From contig NC_053042.1 in NCBI RefSeq assembly GCF_003473485.1, positions 33,570,762-33,634,761 on the forward strand: DNA of 64,000 nucleotides, read 5' to 3'. Position 1 is the first letter of the stretch. Each line of letters opens with the position of its first letter. Of this stretch, positions 26,645-37,571 are shown one piece after another. The position numbers and the translations under genes were made by a program. The DNA comes from Medicago truncatula (lineage: Eukaryota; Streptophyta; Magnoliopsida; Fabales; Fabaceae). The notes beneath the pieces are model-generated. The model saw only the letters and a program-made list of their open reading frames with translations, was not told where the DNA came from and did not search any database.

Positions 26645-28089
26645 ATTAAGGGTAGGATGGCAAAAAAATTCGCACCCTTGGATATCCGCGGATAAAATCT
26701 GCAACGGACACGGAGCTGATACCTTAATGGATATCCATGGATAAAATAAATGGATTTTTTAACTACCCGCAAATTAATGGATACGGATGCGGATTTAATG
26801 GTATCCACACCCGCGGATATCCCGCTATTAAACCAGGTAAATTACATAAATAACTTTAATATCATTCAACTTCTTAAGAAAAAAACCTTTGGTATTGTTG
26901 AAAGTAGGGCTGGCAATGAACCGAACCAACTCGAAAATAGTTCGATACTCGATTTGATAATTGGTTCGTTGAACTTGGTTCACGAACCAAATGAGTCGAA
27001 CTTGAGTTGAAAATTAAGCTCTTTAAATAAATGAGCTGAACTTGAACTAAGTATAGTTCGACTCGTTTGCTTCATGAACCAACTCGATATATATAATATG
27101 AAATTTATTACAAGTTTCTTCTAATAATTACTATTTGAATAAGAATCAACGATAATTGTTATATAGAGAAAGGAAAAAAAATAGTTAATAATACCTTCAC
27201 ATGACTTTTAAACAAACATATGCATAAAATTTGTCCTACATCGGGGAGTTTCGAATATATATGAACAACATTAGGGATACAATGTAAAACATAGTAGTAG
27301 TATGTGCTGCAGTAGTAAGTTTAAATTTAAAGTGCTACTACATACTAGTAGTTTTATTTAAAATATAATTTGTTTTTTTAAAGGTCAAAGACATGTGTTT
27401 TTGACAACAAAAAAAAACATTTAAAAAAAAACTTTTGAAATATGCAATTTGAGCAAATGAGTTGGACCTAACGAGCCGAACAGAGTTGCTCGTGAACTTT
27501 AAACGAGCCGAACTCGAGATGAAAAAAAGGTTCGTTTCGAACTTGAGTCGAGTTTCGAGCCGAACCATTTCTTATCGAGTCGAGTCAAGCTCAGACAGGT
27601 TCGATTCGACTCGACTCATTTCCAGCCCTAGTTGAAAGGAAGTGAAAGTGGTTAGGATTGTTGAAGCAAGAGTCTTGTTTTTGTTGAATATGATGAGCTT
27701 TACTTATACTTTTGTTAAATCAAAGAACTTTATTTTTATTAAATGTAAGGGAATTTATTTATGATTTTGTTGAGTCAATGATCTTTGTTGTTATTGTAAT
27801 GTATGAATAATATGTTTTTACTAAAAAGAAAAGAAAATGCATGTGAAGAACTTTTGTTTCTAAATTTTAGCTAAAAAAAATTAAACAAATTTTTTTATTT
27901 TATTTTTATAAATGTTATCCATGGATATCTGTATAAACCCGTGGATACCTCAAAATCCGCGGATTACCCATTAAACGGATATCCGCGCGGATATGGATAG
28001 GGTATGGATTTCATATTTATCCAACGGAGCGGACACATATATCATACTATCTGCATCAATGGATATCCATTTACATCCCTAATTAAGGG
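26645..28089. mobile_element. hAT-like element (middle level) with perfect 8-bp TSD
   Basis: Element 26653-28081 has ends TAGGATGGCAAAAAAA and TTTACATCCCTA, flanked by identical ATTAAGGG (26645-26652, 28082-28089). Subterminal sequence is rich in GGATATCCGCGGAT-type motifs at both ends. It is interrupted by a second hAT element. Without that insert it is about 0.7 kb and non-coding. Confidence 0.9.
26897..27638. mobile_element. hAT-like element (innermost) with perfect 8-bp TSD
   Basis: A 726-bp element (26905-27630) has ends TAGGGCTGGCAATGA and TCATTTCCAGCCCTA and is flanked by GTTGAAAG on both sides (26897-26904, 27631-27638). Subterminal regions are dense in GAACCGAACC/GGTTCG-type repeats. 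No transposase frame is visible. Confidence 0.93.
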
Positions 28090-28095
28090 TGTCTA

Positions 28096-30408
28096 CCAAT
28101 CTTTATTCATAATTAATACTCCATCTGTCCCATAATAAGTGAGCTATTTACAAAAAAAAAAAAATACTAATTTCACTTTTCAATACAATAATAATAATCA
28201 TTTTTTTCAATTATAACTCTAATTTATAATATTTTCATCGGTCACAATTCAATATATTCAACTTTGCATTTACGATAATAATGAATGCATCAATACTTAA
28301 CAAAACACTCAAAACCATTATTTTCTCACTTCTCTCTCTTTCACTTGTACGTACATTTTCTCTTATTAAGTGTGAAATAAAAAAATAAAAAATAAAAAAC
28401 TCGCTTAAAATGGAATCTCTATCTCTATCTCTCTCTATATACATGTATTCTAAACTACACTTTGCTTATGTGTCACCTCACCTATGCTTTATTTTTATGC
28501 ATTCTCCTACTTTGCTTATGTGTCCTTCCATCAAACTATTGCCTCATTTTTTTTAATCATAATATTTAAATCACATATTTCTATTGATTTTGTAAATCAC
28601 TCTTTTATAACTCATTTAATTGCAATGGCTGGTTTCATTGCCTAGACTCTAAGAATTCTAACGCGCATAACATAATTCATGCAATCAATTTTTTTTTCCT
28701 TCTATTTTCTATTGAATTGTAACGCACATAATAATTCATGCAATTAGAAAGTTTTTATATTTTCTGTGACATAAATCATTGCTTATGGATTTCACAATAT
28801 ATATTGTAACTTCTCCAAGAGTAACATAGTGGCTCTTAATTTTGGGTTTTGCTTGATGTGTTTGGCAATTATCAGTATATTGTTTGAGTTTGCTCTATGA
28901 TATAACCATACGAGTAACAAAATGAATTTTAAAAGTTGTTCTTTTAATATTTTTCTTTTGCTGCCCATACATAGACTAAGAATGTTGAATTCTTCCTAGA
29001 GACTTCTTATGCAAAGGCTAGAATAAGGAAAAGCTAACAATTTCATCATGCATGCATCTCAAACAACAATGTAAGACGACCACACAATTTCTTTTTTCAT
29101 TTCCCATTTATTTAATACCTCATGGATAATTTCAACAATAATAATTTTTAAGCTTTTAAGGTTTGATCAATGCACATTCATCCTATATTTTTGATTTTAT
29201 ACACCACATTTTACTATATTAATTGTATGTGTGATAATTTTGTGAAACTTATGTTTAACTTGATTTTTTATTGTTAAAGTCTTAAAGAAACTTAAACTGA
29301 TGTTTAACTTTATCATGGGCAAGACATCTCATGGGCTACTATTTATACGTAATTTATATTAGTGAATATTGTACCCAAAAAAAAGTGTTATAGAAAGGGA
29401 ATCCTACATCAACAATGATTTAGATTAAGTTGTAAATGACTTCGACCCCTTAAGCAATTTAACAATATATTTTGTTATAGAATCATTAATTGGTTCTGAA
29501 AAATAAAAATGGATTGCGATTGCTAAATAAATAGTTCAATTTCTAATCACAAATAAAATCCAATATTAAGTACTAATTAATCTTCCAAATTCTCTAATTG
29601 GTCAAGGATAGGCATTTCATTTACATATTTTATATTTTTTTGTGGATTTTTTTATGGAAAATTTACATGTTATACTTGAGTTCATTCATGTATAATTTTC
29701 TCTAATTTGTAGCTAAACTCCTTCTTGCTTATGTGTCATCTTTATAAAACTCTATTGCTTTTCTTTTTTAGAGATAAAACTCTATTACTTATATGTCAAC
29801 TCTATAAAACTTCGTATTTTTATTATAAATTATAAACCTCAAATGTTTACTTTATAATAATAAAGTAACTTCCTAATAATCTTCTCATTAAAAATCTCAA
29901 ATAATTTATAATAGTAAACGGAAAGATGTAACTGAGGTTACGTTTCAAAAACTTCCGTAAAAAAATGCCAAATAATAAAAAATTTGATTAGTGCTATAAC
30001 TCTAACTCCGAAAATATATGGTTCAGATTTGTTGTTTTATTTATAATTTGATTATAGTCCACAACTCTATAACTCCGAAAGTATATGGTTCAAACACAAC
30101 TGAAGATATTAATCAATCATTAACTCTTTATTCTTACCCTTTATCCTTCTATTCATTCAACTATGAATTATATAGGTCATTAATAAGACATAGAGTTGAA
30201 AGATCTAAAATATGATTTCAAAAGAGAATAATAAAAATGGGCACCGGAAGAAGTTCAAAGCACCATTGACCGTTACATAATAAAGAAGTACATGAATGAA
30301 TTCAATTCTATACAAATAAATATAGTGAATTGATGAAAGAAAGAAAGGAAAAAAAAAAGTCACATGAGATTAGTTAGAAAATCGGGGATTTAGTGAGGTG
30401 ACACAAAG
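28096..30408. other. Transposon-rich intergenic DNA
   Basis: An orphan Stowaway end CTCCATCTGTCCCATAATAA lies near 28122. A direct repeat (AACGCGCATAACATAATTCATGCAAT and a variant) is at 28660 and 28720. CTTTGCTTATGTGTC recurs at 28458 and 28512, a shorter TTGCTTATGTGTCA at about 29725, and the inverted form occurs at 31275. A duplicated CTCCGAAAATATATGGTTCA lies at 30005 and 30072. No gene was found. Confidence 0.4.
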
Positions 30409-30462
30409 CAGGGGCGATTGCTAGTATAACCTGCTACCCCAAAAAAAATTATTGAATGAGTA

Positions 30463-30490
30463 GTAGCTATATATATATATATATAGCTAC
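30463..30490. repeat. 28-bp perfect palindrome with (AT)n core
   Basis: GTAGCTA(TA)nTAGCTAC reads the same on both strands. It is preceded by TGCTACCCC and followed by ACCCC, so the flanks are partly symmetrical with GGCTACCCC motifs nearby. Confidence 0.85.
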
Positions 30491-30671
30491 CCCTGATAAT
30501 ATATATTTGGCTACCCCAAGTTTGATTTTAGTTGAAATAATTTTGTATGTCTTTGATTACTTTTCAGAACTTTGAATTACTTGATCTCGTCTCACATGAA
30601 TTGAAGAATCTATCTCTAATAATATAATTTTATTAAACAAAGAAAATATTGTTGGAACTTGTGTTGGGGGT

Positions 30672-30959
30672 CTATGCAATAACTTGACCAAGAAGATGAT
30701 GAAGATGAACATGATGAAGTGTGCAAATAAATTCCAAAGATTGTTGTATATCTTGATCGTTGGGAAGATGCTGTTGCACTTGAAACCTGAAAAATCTAAT
30801 GGTTATGCATGTAAACTCAAAGCGCATGGGGTTGCCATACCAACCTTTAGGTTCGATTTGCCCCACCAATAACTGTATATTGGATGCAATAAGGAATGAC
30901 CGGCAAATCCCTTTGAGGATACTATGAGGTCCTTGACGTGTATTGCACAACCACACCAA
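30672..30959 (-). other. Unassigned 95-codon open frame
   Basis: The minus-strand frame starts MVWLCNTRQG and contains KGWYGNPMRFEF. Composition is not low-complexity and it lies within a possible transposon. I do not recognise a family. The opposite strand also has an open frame over part of the region (30684-30872), which lowers confidence that either is coding. Confidence 0.2.
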
Positions 30960-31278
30960 GCGTATCTCCTAACAATATTTTACAGATTTATGGTTCCAGC
31001 AATTCACTAATGCATTAGGTTTAATTTCTTTAATTGTTGATTTTTACGTACAATCATTTGTTTTGTTGTTGTTTTTTTTTGTGTAAAATCTGTTGCTTTT
31101 GCATTTTTGTTATAATCCTTTTTTATTGCTTTAAGTGTATTTTATGAAGTACATTTTATATAAGTAATATTTATTGTGATTTTTTTTTGTTCATTGGTTA
31201 AATTCACCGTTAATATTTAAAAAAAAAAAATTATATGTGGTAACCTCATAAAAATATTGCTAGTTTCGCTGCTGCACA

Positions 31279-32579
31279 TAAGCAAAGTGCAACTTAGATT
31301 ATCTAAGTTACATGTTGTGGTAGTTTTCATAGGATCCTAAAAAAAGTAGTTTGCCTAAAAAAACACTAAATGAATTATATAATAAAATATGAAGCAATGT
31401 CCATTAAAAAATATCAGAAGCAAATATGTAAATATAAAAAAATTGTTTAAGAACAACAAATCCGAAATTATGCTTATCTTACAATCAAACTTTAGATTAT
31501 AAGAGGATTAACACACAAATCTAAGGTTGTATAATAAGATATAGAGGAGATTTAACAAATGGGTGAGATGAATAATATAGGGTGTGCACACTTCTTTAAG
31601 TTTTGATCGTTGTCGTACGCGATCAAAAATAAGTATTTTAAAACAAGAACAGAAACTACGAATTCAAAAATATAAATTGGGGCTGTTTTTGTTTGCCTCA
31701 CAAAACAATTTTCAAATTAAAAGAGATTCAATTAAAAAAAAAAAAAAAGCAACAACGTTTATTCTTTCTATCATGGGTTCTTGATAAGCATTCACTCACA
31801 ATTATAAGGTCTGATTGATTATAAAACTAACTAAACAAGTGATAATTAGTTTTATACAAATTTCATTCGATTAATCATCACAATGTGTTCAATTAACCAT
31901 GACAGTGAACACAATTAATATCATAACAAAATTCAATAAATGTTATATGATAAGCGCCATAACCTATATCAATTTCTATTCAAACTGATTTAAACAGGTG
32001 AAAAAGCTACTTGAATAATCTCAATGGTGCAAAATGGAAATAAATTGAGGAAACATAAAACAAAATTGAAATTGCATCAATAGAATCGAATCGAAATTGA
32101 GTAAGCATCAAATCGAATTAAAGAGACATGAAATTGATACATGAAACAATTGACATGTACACGAAATTAGCATTAGTTTCAAACCTCGAGAATTCATAAA
32201 CGAAGTAACCTTACACCAATGGATCAATTTAGGGTTTAGCCTTCCATCACAATAAGTTTGCACAAATATTAATAATACGGTTGAATGAAGAAGAGAGAGT
32301 TTTTGGCTTTTTTTAGCTTTATTTATATGTATAGACATTGACATAAAGGTGTAAAATGAGCTACAATTATGTTGACCACGAAATTCGGTAAATTATTATT
32401 ACCGTAAATGGGTTGATTAGATTTGGTGTTAGCCTAAATACAAGATAAGTTAGACATAATTTTTAATAAATTTGAGACAAAAAAACAAATTGATGTAATT
32501 TTTAAAACACATTTGGAAGAAAAAAAATGTGATTATACTTGATAAAAATATTTTTTTACTATTTGTACAAAAAATACAA
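31279..32579. other. Intergenic DNA
   Basis: On the minus strand at about 32340-32200 there is leader-like sequence: a TATA-like TATACATATAAATAAAG, then CTCTCTCTTCTTCATTC and AACCCTAAATTGATCC. It could be an orphan promoter and 5' UTR, but no coding exon follows that I recognise. Confidence 0.35.
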
Positions 32580-32740
32580 GGGAAATGCTAACCGGTGCCC
32601 CCGGGGCACTGGTTAAAGATATAAAAAAAGGAAATTATATAGTAGTTAATGCATTGAAATCGTATAATTAATTTATAATAAAGTCAAAAACAGTTTCATT
32701 TTATAGTAATAATTCACTTTTATGGTATGCTTAACCAGTG
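32580..32740. mobile_element. Truncated copy of the 7154 MULE-type MITE
   Basis: Starts GGGAAATGCTAACCGGTGCC and matches the 7154 element along its length, but it breaks off after TTAACCAGTG, losing the last 25 or so bases of the right terminal repeat. Unrelated sequence follows. Confidence 0.9.
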
Positions 32741-32870
32741 AACCGGAACTCAAATTATAAATATATATATTCTAATGAAACGTATGCGACGCACGGATTA
32801 TATATACCTGGTGAAGAGGAGAAGTACAAGAGTAGTATCACGTTAATACGCTGTTAAGAAAAGACACTAC

Positions 32871-33709
32871 GGCTCTGTTTGGTAAAAATAGCGGATAGCT
32901 GATAAGCTAGCTGATAGCTTATAGCTGATAGCTTTTAGCTGATAAGCTAACTGAAGTGTTTGGTAAAAATAGCTGTTCAACTAGCTGATAAATGTAAAAT
33001 GACATAAAGGGTATTCTTAATTCATAATAAAAATTATATCATTAATTTAAGTATTTGTAATTTTGTAAACTAATTTTTCTTTAAAAAAATACTTTAAATT
33101 TATTAATTTAATATATCCTATGTATTATAAATTAAATTAAATTAAATTTTATTCACTAAAATTTTATCTTATATTTATTATCATTTAAGTGTTTCCACTT
33201 TATAAAAAAAATAACATTTACTTCAAAAACAAAAAAAAGGTAGCACTAATAGAGTAATACTAATAACAGAGAATAAAGAAAATAACACTTACCTCAAAAA
33301 AAAAAAAAAAGTAACACTAATAGAATAATAGTATTTTGTTTCGTAAAAAAAAAAAACGAAGGTATATATTTTTCAAAAAAAAAAAAACAGGTCAGCTGAT
33401 ATATACACAAAAATTGGAATAAAGGGATAGTAGTCTTTATTACGTAGCTTATTATAAAAATTATAATGGATAAAAATACAATTTAAATGAAATAATAAGG
33501 GTAAAATTGGAAGAAAAAGTGAGAAGTTATAAGCTATAAGCTCAAACGCTACTTGGAATAGCTTCTGAAAAATAGCTTATAAGCTCGTGAAATAAGCTAT
33601 AAGCTCATGGTGAAAAAGTGTTACCAAACAGAGCTTTTTTTGTCAAACAAGCTTATAAGCTATAAGCTAAAAGCTAAAAGCTCTTTTTTTGGGATAACCA
33701 AACAGAGCC
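32871..33709. mobile_element. PIF/Harbinger-like MITE, copy 1 (839 bp)
   Basis: The ends GGCTCTGTTTGGTAA and TTACCAAACAGAGCC-like sequence match the copy at 55292 and the interiors are nearly identical. TAGCTGATAAGCTAGC and AGCTATAAGC motifs fill the subterminal regions. Immediate flanks TAC and GTA do not give a clean duplication in this copy. Confidence 0.85.
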
Positions 33710-33836
33710 GTACATAAACGCTAAAAAAGAAGACACGACATTAATGTTTACTTGTCTTGTTGATATACACTCTCTCGTGTAATTATTATAAGCTCTTTTT
33801 AGACTCTATAGGTGTATAATCCCTTTGTTTTTCAAA
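33710..33836. other. Short intergenic gap
   Basis: No feature was recognised. Confidence 0.4.
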
Positions 33837-34351
33837 TACTCTATCCGTTTATAAATATAAGTAAAATTGAATTTTTAGATTCATTATGGCTAAAATATGA
33901 TTTTAGTCTCTACAAATATGCCTCGTTTTGGTTTTAATCTCTGCAAAAAATAATTTGTTTTTTGTCCATGCAAAATTTTTTATTTTTGAAAATAGTCCCT
34001 GGAGGGACTATTTTCAAAAACAAAAAATTTCGCAGGGACCTTTTTTAAAAACAAAATATTTTGCAGGGACCAAAAACTATAAAAGTGGTTCAGTTATAAT
34101 GTGCCACGTATGCAAATCATCACAAAAGTGGGGTCAGTGACTATTTTAAAAAACAAAAAATTTTGCAGGGACCAAAAACAATTTTTTTTAAGGGACTAAA
34201 ACCAAAACGAGGCATATTTGCAGGGATTAAAACCATATTTTAGCCTTCATTTATTTAATGATGTATGTGGTTTATAATATGTACGACATATATCATTAAA
34301 TGAATAAATTTAAAAAGTCAATTTAACTTATATTTAGAAACGGATGAAGTA
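33837..34351. mobile_element. Stowaway MITE interrupted by a MULE-type element
   Basis: The left end CTCTATCCGTTTATAAATAT at 33839 and the right end AGAAACGGATGAAG at 34349 are flanked by TA. The interior ATTTTTAGATTCATT / TTAATGATGTATG sequence equals that of the 23184 Stowaway but is split at the ATTCATT motif by the insertion at 33888-34245. Confidence 0.85.
33880..34254. mobile_element. MULE-type MITE nested in the Stowaway
   Basis: A 358-bp element (33888-34245) has ends GGCTAAAATATGATTTTAGT and AAAACCATATTTTAGCC, with GCCTCGTTTTGGTTTTAAT and its complement just inside. Flanks TTCATTAT and TTCATTTAT suggest a 9-bp duplication with one base lost at the left. Confidence 0.8.
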
Positions 34352-35869
34352 TGTATTTATTCTTTTGTAGGGTTTAACTCAATTGACAATATTGATATTG
34401 TTAGATTTGAATATCTTTATCCAGTTGCAAACTCAGAACTTGACAGCAACGTACGAGTTTCAGTAGTATTTGTCATTTTATCTACACATTAAATAAATTC
34501 CGATCAAATAGAATCACAAGATTAACCGGAAAAAAAGTTATATTCTAAAAAACCAGTCAACGTAAAAGAAAAAATACACCATTATTTATCGAGAAATGAT
34601 ATTTGTACAACCACTTTCAACTTTTTAACGACTTTATCTCTCATACTCACATTAAGTTCTTACTATCTCTCTTCATTTTTCTCTCTCTATTCTTTTGGAC
34701 CAATGAGAAGAAGAAAAATGAAAGTTGTCATCAAAATCGTCCTAAATGGTTGTACATAAATCACTACTTTTTTTTTATATAGATTAAAATATTAAGTATA
34801 GATATTTGTGAATTTTAAATGTAACAAATTTAACAAAACATATTTATATTTTTCAATGACAACAATGATATAACAAAAATTCTTATCTTTTTTAATAACA
34901 CTAACAATAAACATTATTATAGAAAATTTTGTTCAAGGGTAAAATTGGATTAATAAAAAAGTCAACCCAAAATCTCTTCAAAAACTCATATTTCCTTTAT
35001 CCATTCCATACTATATATAAAGAAAATAACTCATTTAACCTCTTTTGGGTTGACCTTTTCTCTTTTCAAAAATGTTCTCAATTTTCCATACAAATAACAC
35101 ATGTAACAAATATATAAGAATAAATTTAAATATTAAAAAAAATATAACAAACACGATATATGTGTGTGTGTGTGAAGTAGATGAATATATTTATACTTAC
35201 TTTTTCATTATCTCAATTATACCCTTAAACAATTTTTTCTATAATAAAGATTGTTGTTGTTGATGTCATTAAAAAAATAATTTAAATTATATTTTTTGTT
35301 ATATTGTTTAGGTCATTGAAATAGATAATCATAATTAGTTTGATTTATTATAACTTGAAAGCAACAAATATTTATAATTTTTTTAAGAAAATATTTATAT
35401 TTATATTTTTAATAAAAATCAAAATTTCTTAAAAAAATATCGTTCATAATTTTCAAATGTTAACGCAATAAAAAAAGTGAGAAGACGGGCGTGTCGGTCT
35501 TTTCGCTAGATTCTTTACTATATACAAAGAAAATAATCGCTTTTAGCTCTTTTATGCTGACTTTTTCTTTTTAAAAAATGCTCTCAATTTTCAATACAAA
35601 TAATAATAAATTTAAATATTAAAATAAAAGTGTAACAAACTTTTTTTTTTTTAAGGAAAAAGTGCAACGAACATAAATATTCATTTTTTTTCTTTATCAT
35701 TTAAAAAGTGTAACAAATTAGATGAATGTATCTATACATACTATTTTATCGTTTTAGATTTATTTTTTTGTTATATCTTTTGTTTAATTGAAGTAAGATA
35801 ATCATGGTAGTATAATTTGTTATTTGTTTTATACTTTTAATTAAAATTAAAATTTCGCTGCTATATATA
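34352..35869. other. Intergenic DNA with a MITE and possible Helitron ends
   Basis: A MITE at about 34593-34766 has ends GAAATGATATTTGTACAACC and TGGTTGTACATAAATCAC. At 35008 and 35515 two similar stretches begin with CATACTATATATAAAGAAAA and TTTACTATATACAAAGAAAA, like Helitron 5' ends. CTAG at 35507-35510 follows a GACGGGCGTGTCGGTC stretch, as at a Helitron 3' end. No gene was found. Confidence 0.45.
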
Positions 35870-35871
35870 AC

Positions 35872-35880
35872 ATAGATTAA
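35872..35880 (+). promoter_or_regulatory. TATA box of the F-box/LRR gene
   Basis: TATATATAA lies about 90 bp upstream of the start codon at 35970, in an otherwise mixed-composition context, with a plausible short leader between. Confidence 0.6.
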
Positions 35881-35969
35881 TGGACGTAAGAAGTGCTATC
35901 TACCAACCAACGAAACGAAACCCTTAAACATAAACCAACCATCGATCAGTGAAGATCGATCGATCTACC

Positions 35970-37571
35970 ATGAGAACCTGCTGCTCTCACACCCTGCCCA
36001 TGAAAAGGAAAAGAATTTGTTATCTGAAATCTTCATCGGAAAACTTACCACCGTCGAAACTGACCAAGAGAACCAGCTGCGCTCATACCCTGCCAATGAA
36101 AACGAAAAGAACCTTTTCCCTGAAATCATTACCGGAAAATTTACCACCGTCGAAACTAATCACGAGAACCGGCTGCTCTCATACCCTGCCAATGAAAGCG
36201 ATAAGAACTTGTTCCCTGAAATCTTCACCGGAAAATTTAGCAGCGGCGAAACGGACCGAAGATCGATCTACCATCTGTCCATCTTCACCGGCCGGAAGTC
36301 CATTGAAAAGGAAGAAGAGAACTTCAGAATCATATTTACCTGACGATTGTTGGGAGATTATCATAAAATCATCTCAAATCAACTTCAATTCTCTATCTCT
36401 CGTTTCAAAACAAATCCTCTCCATCACTAATCGTCTTCGGTTTTCACTCTCCGTCACTGATGCATCACGTCATTACCTCCCTCGTCTCTTGAAAAGGTTC
36501 ACCAACCTCACTTCCCTCGACCTCTCCCGCTACAACTATTTACCGAACGATCTTCTCTGCAAAATATCTAACTTCCCATTGAAAAAACTCACATCACTCA
36601 AACTCCCTGTCCCTACCCCCTTTCCAGCAGATGGCTTGCTCGCATTCTGCCAAACCGTTACAACATTGACCTCTCTCACTTGTTCCCGTGCTTCTTTTGT
36701 TCACAGCCAGCTCTTACCCGTTGCTCATTGTTTCCCTTTGCTCAAACACCTCGACCTCTCTCGCCCTTGGTACAACCTCTCTCAGCCTGTTGAGGATCAT
36801 ATTAATGGAATTAGCTCTCTGTTATCCAACTCTCCATATATACAACATTTGGATCTTAGTCACACTAATTTTCTCAATGATCAACATGTTGCCGAGTTCT
36901 CTTTGTTTCTTGCTCATTTGGTGTCTATAAACCTTACTGGATGTTGGAAGCTGACAGAATCAGCTTTGTTTTCGCTCGTTATAAATTGTCCTTCACTTAG
37001 TGACATCAAAATGGAATACACAACTATTGGGAATGAGAGTATTGGAGGAGGAGGAAGGGAGGATTCTAATTCTTTTGCTGTCGTAAGCCCGAAAGTAAAG
37101 TCTCTTTGTTTGGCTCGCTGTCAATACTTGAGAGATCAAAACATTATATTGTTTGCTTCCATTTTCCCCAACTTGGAGGTGCTTGATTTGAGCTATTGGA
37201 AGGAAGTGTCTGAAGAAACTGTTTCTAAAGTTTTAAGATGTTGTACTAAGATTAAGCATTTGAACTTGTCATATACCAACGTTGATGATAAATCACTCCA
37301 TATCATATCAACGAGTTGTTGTGGCCTTTTGCAATTGTTACTGGAAAGTTGTATGAATGTCACAGAGAATGGAGTGAAACATGTGGTTCAAAACTGCAAG
37401 CAACTGAGGGAGATCAATTTGAGATATATCGATCAACTGAACGCTAATGTTGTTTCTTCAATGGTATTATCAAGGCCATCTTTAAGAAAGATCATCGCTC
37501 CATTAGGTTTTTCTTTAAGTGACAGAAAGAGGAAAGTCTTCTTGCAACGTCATGGATGTCTTGTTTGCTAG
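35970..37571 (+). CDS. F-box/LRR-repeat protein with triplicated N-terminal repeat
   Basis: A single-exon frame of 533 residues. I take the ATG at 35970; the in-frame GTG at 35949 is not a plant start. Residues 1-96 are three tandem 32-residue units of the form RT.CSHTLPMK....SLKSSPENL, encoded by a 96-bp DNA repeat at 35972, 36068 and 36164. An F-box follows (about 120-165, SYLPDDCWEIIIKSSQINFN and SLVSKQILSITNRLRFSL), then leucine-rich repeats to the end (for example HLNLSYTNVDDKSLHII, GLLQLLLESCMNVTENGV). Proteins of this class serve as substrate adaptors of SCF ubiquitin ligases, with the F-box binding SKP1/ASK; the target is unknown. A 5'-truncated duplicate lies at 7807. No stops or frameshifts. 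The N-terminal repeat is Lys/Arg/Ser-rich and matches no domain I know. Confidence 0.92.
   Translation: MRTCCSHTLPMKRKRICYLKSSSENLPPSKLTKRTSCAHTLPMKTKRTFSLKSLPENLPPSKLITRTGCSHTLPMKAIRTCSLKSSPENLAAAKRTEDRSTICPSSPAGSPLKRKKRTSESYLPDDCWEIIIKSSQINFNSLSLVSKQILSITNRLRFSLSVTDASRHYLPRLLKRFTNLTSLDLSRYNYLPNDLLCKISNFPLKKLTSLKLPVPTPFPADGLLAFCQTVTTLTSLTCSRASFVHSQLLPVAHCFPLLKHLDLSRPWYNLSQPVEDHINGISSLLSNSPYIQHLDLSHTNFLNDQHVAEFSLFLAHLVSINLTGCWKLTESALFSLVINCPSLSDIKMEYTTIGNESIGGGGREDSNSFAVVSPKVKSLCLARCQYLRDQNIILFASIFPNLEVLDLSYWKEVSEETVSKVLRCCTKIKHLNLSYTNVDDKSLHIISTSCCGLLQLLLESCMNVTENGVKHVVQNCKQLREINLRYIDQLNANVVSSMVLSRPSLRKIIAPLGFSLSDRKRKVFLQRHGCLVC
35972..36259 (+). repeat. Three in-frame 96-bp tandem repeats in the F-box gene
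   Basis: Units start at GAGAACC (35972, 36068, 36164). They differ by point changes only, and the period is an exact multiple of three, so the frame is kept. Confidence 0.9.

Larger units (their letters stand above)
26378..28095. mobile_element. Outer MITE split by a hAT element
   Basis: The left end TAGACACCTTTAATGTGTAC (26378) is matched at the right by GTACACATTAAGG plus GTGTCTA, which is now interrupted after GGG at 26652 and resumes at 28090. With the insertion removed the element is about 280 bp. The interior has repeated GTGGTCACGCA/TGCATGACCAC inverted motifs. No target duplication was identified. Confidence 0.75.
30409..31278. mobile_element. Possible hAT-like element
   Basis: CAGGGGCGATTGCTAGTA at the left and TTGCTAGTTTCGCTGCTG at the right are loosely complementary at their tips (CAGNNGCGA). 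Flanking sequences (ACACAAAG, CACATAAG) are similar but not identical. Inside are a 28-bp AT palindrome and an unassigned antisense frame at 30672-30959. Boundaries are tentative. Confidence 0.35.
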
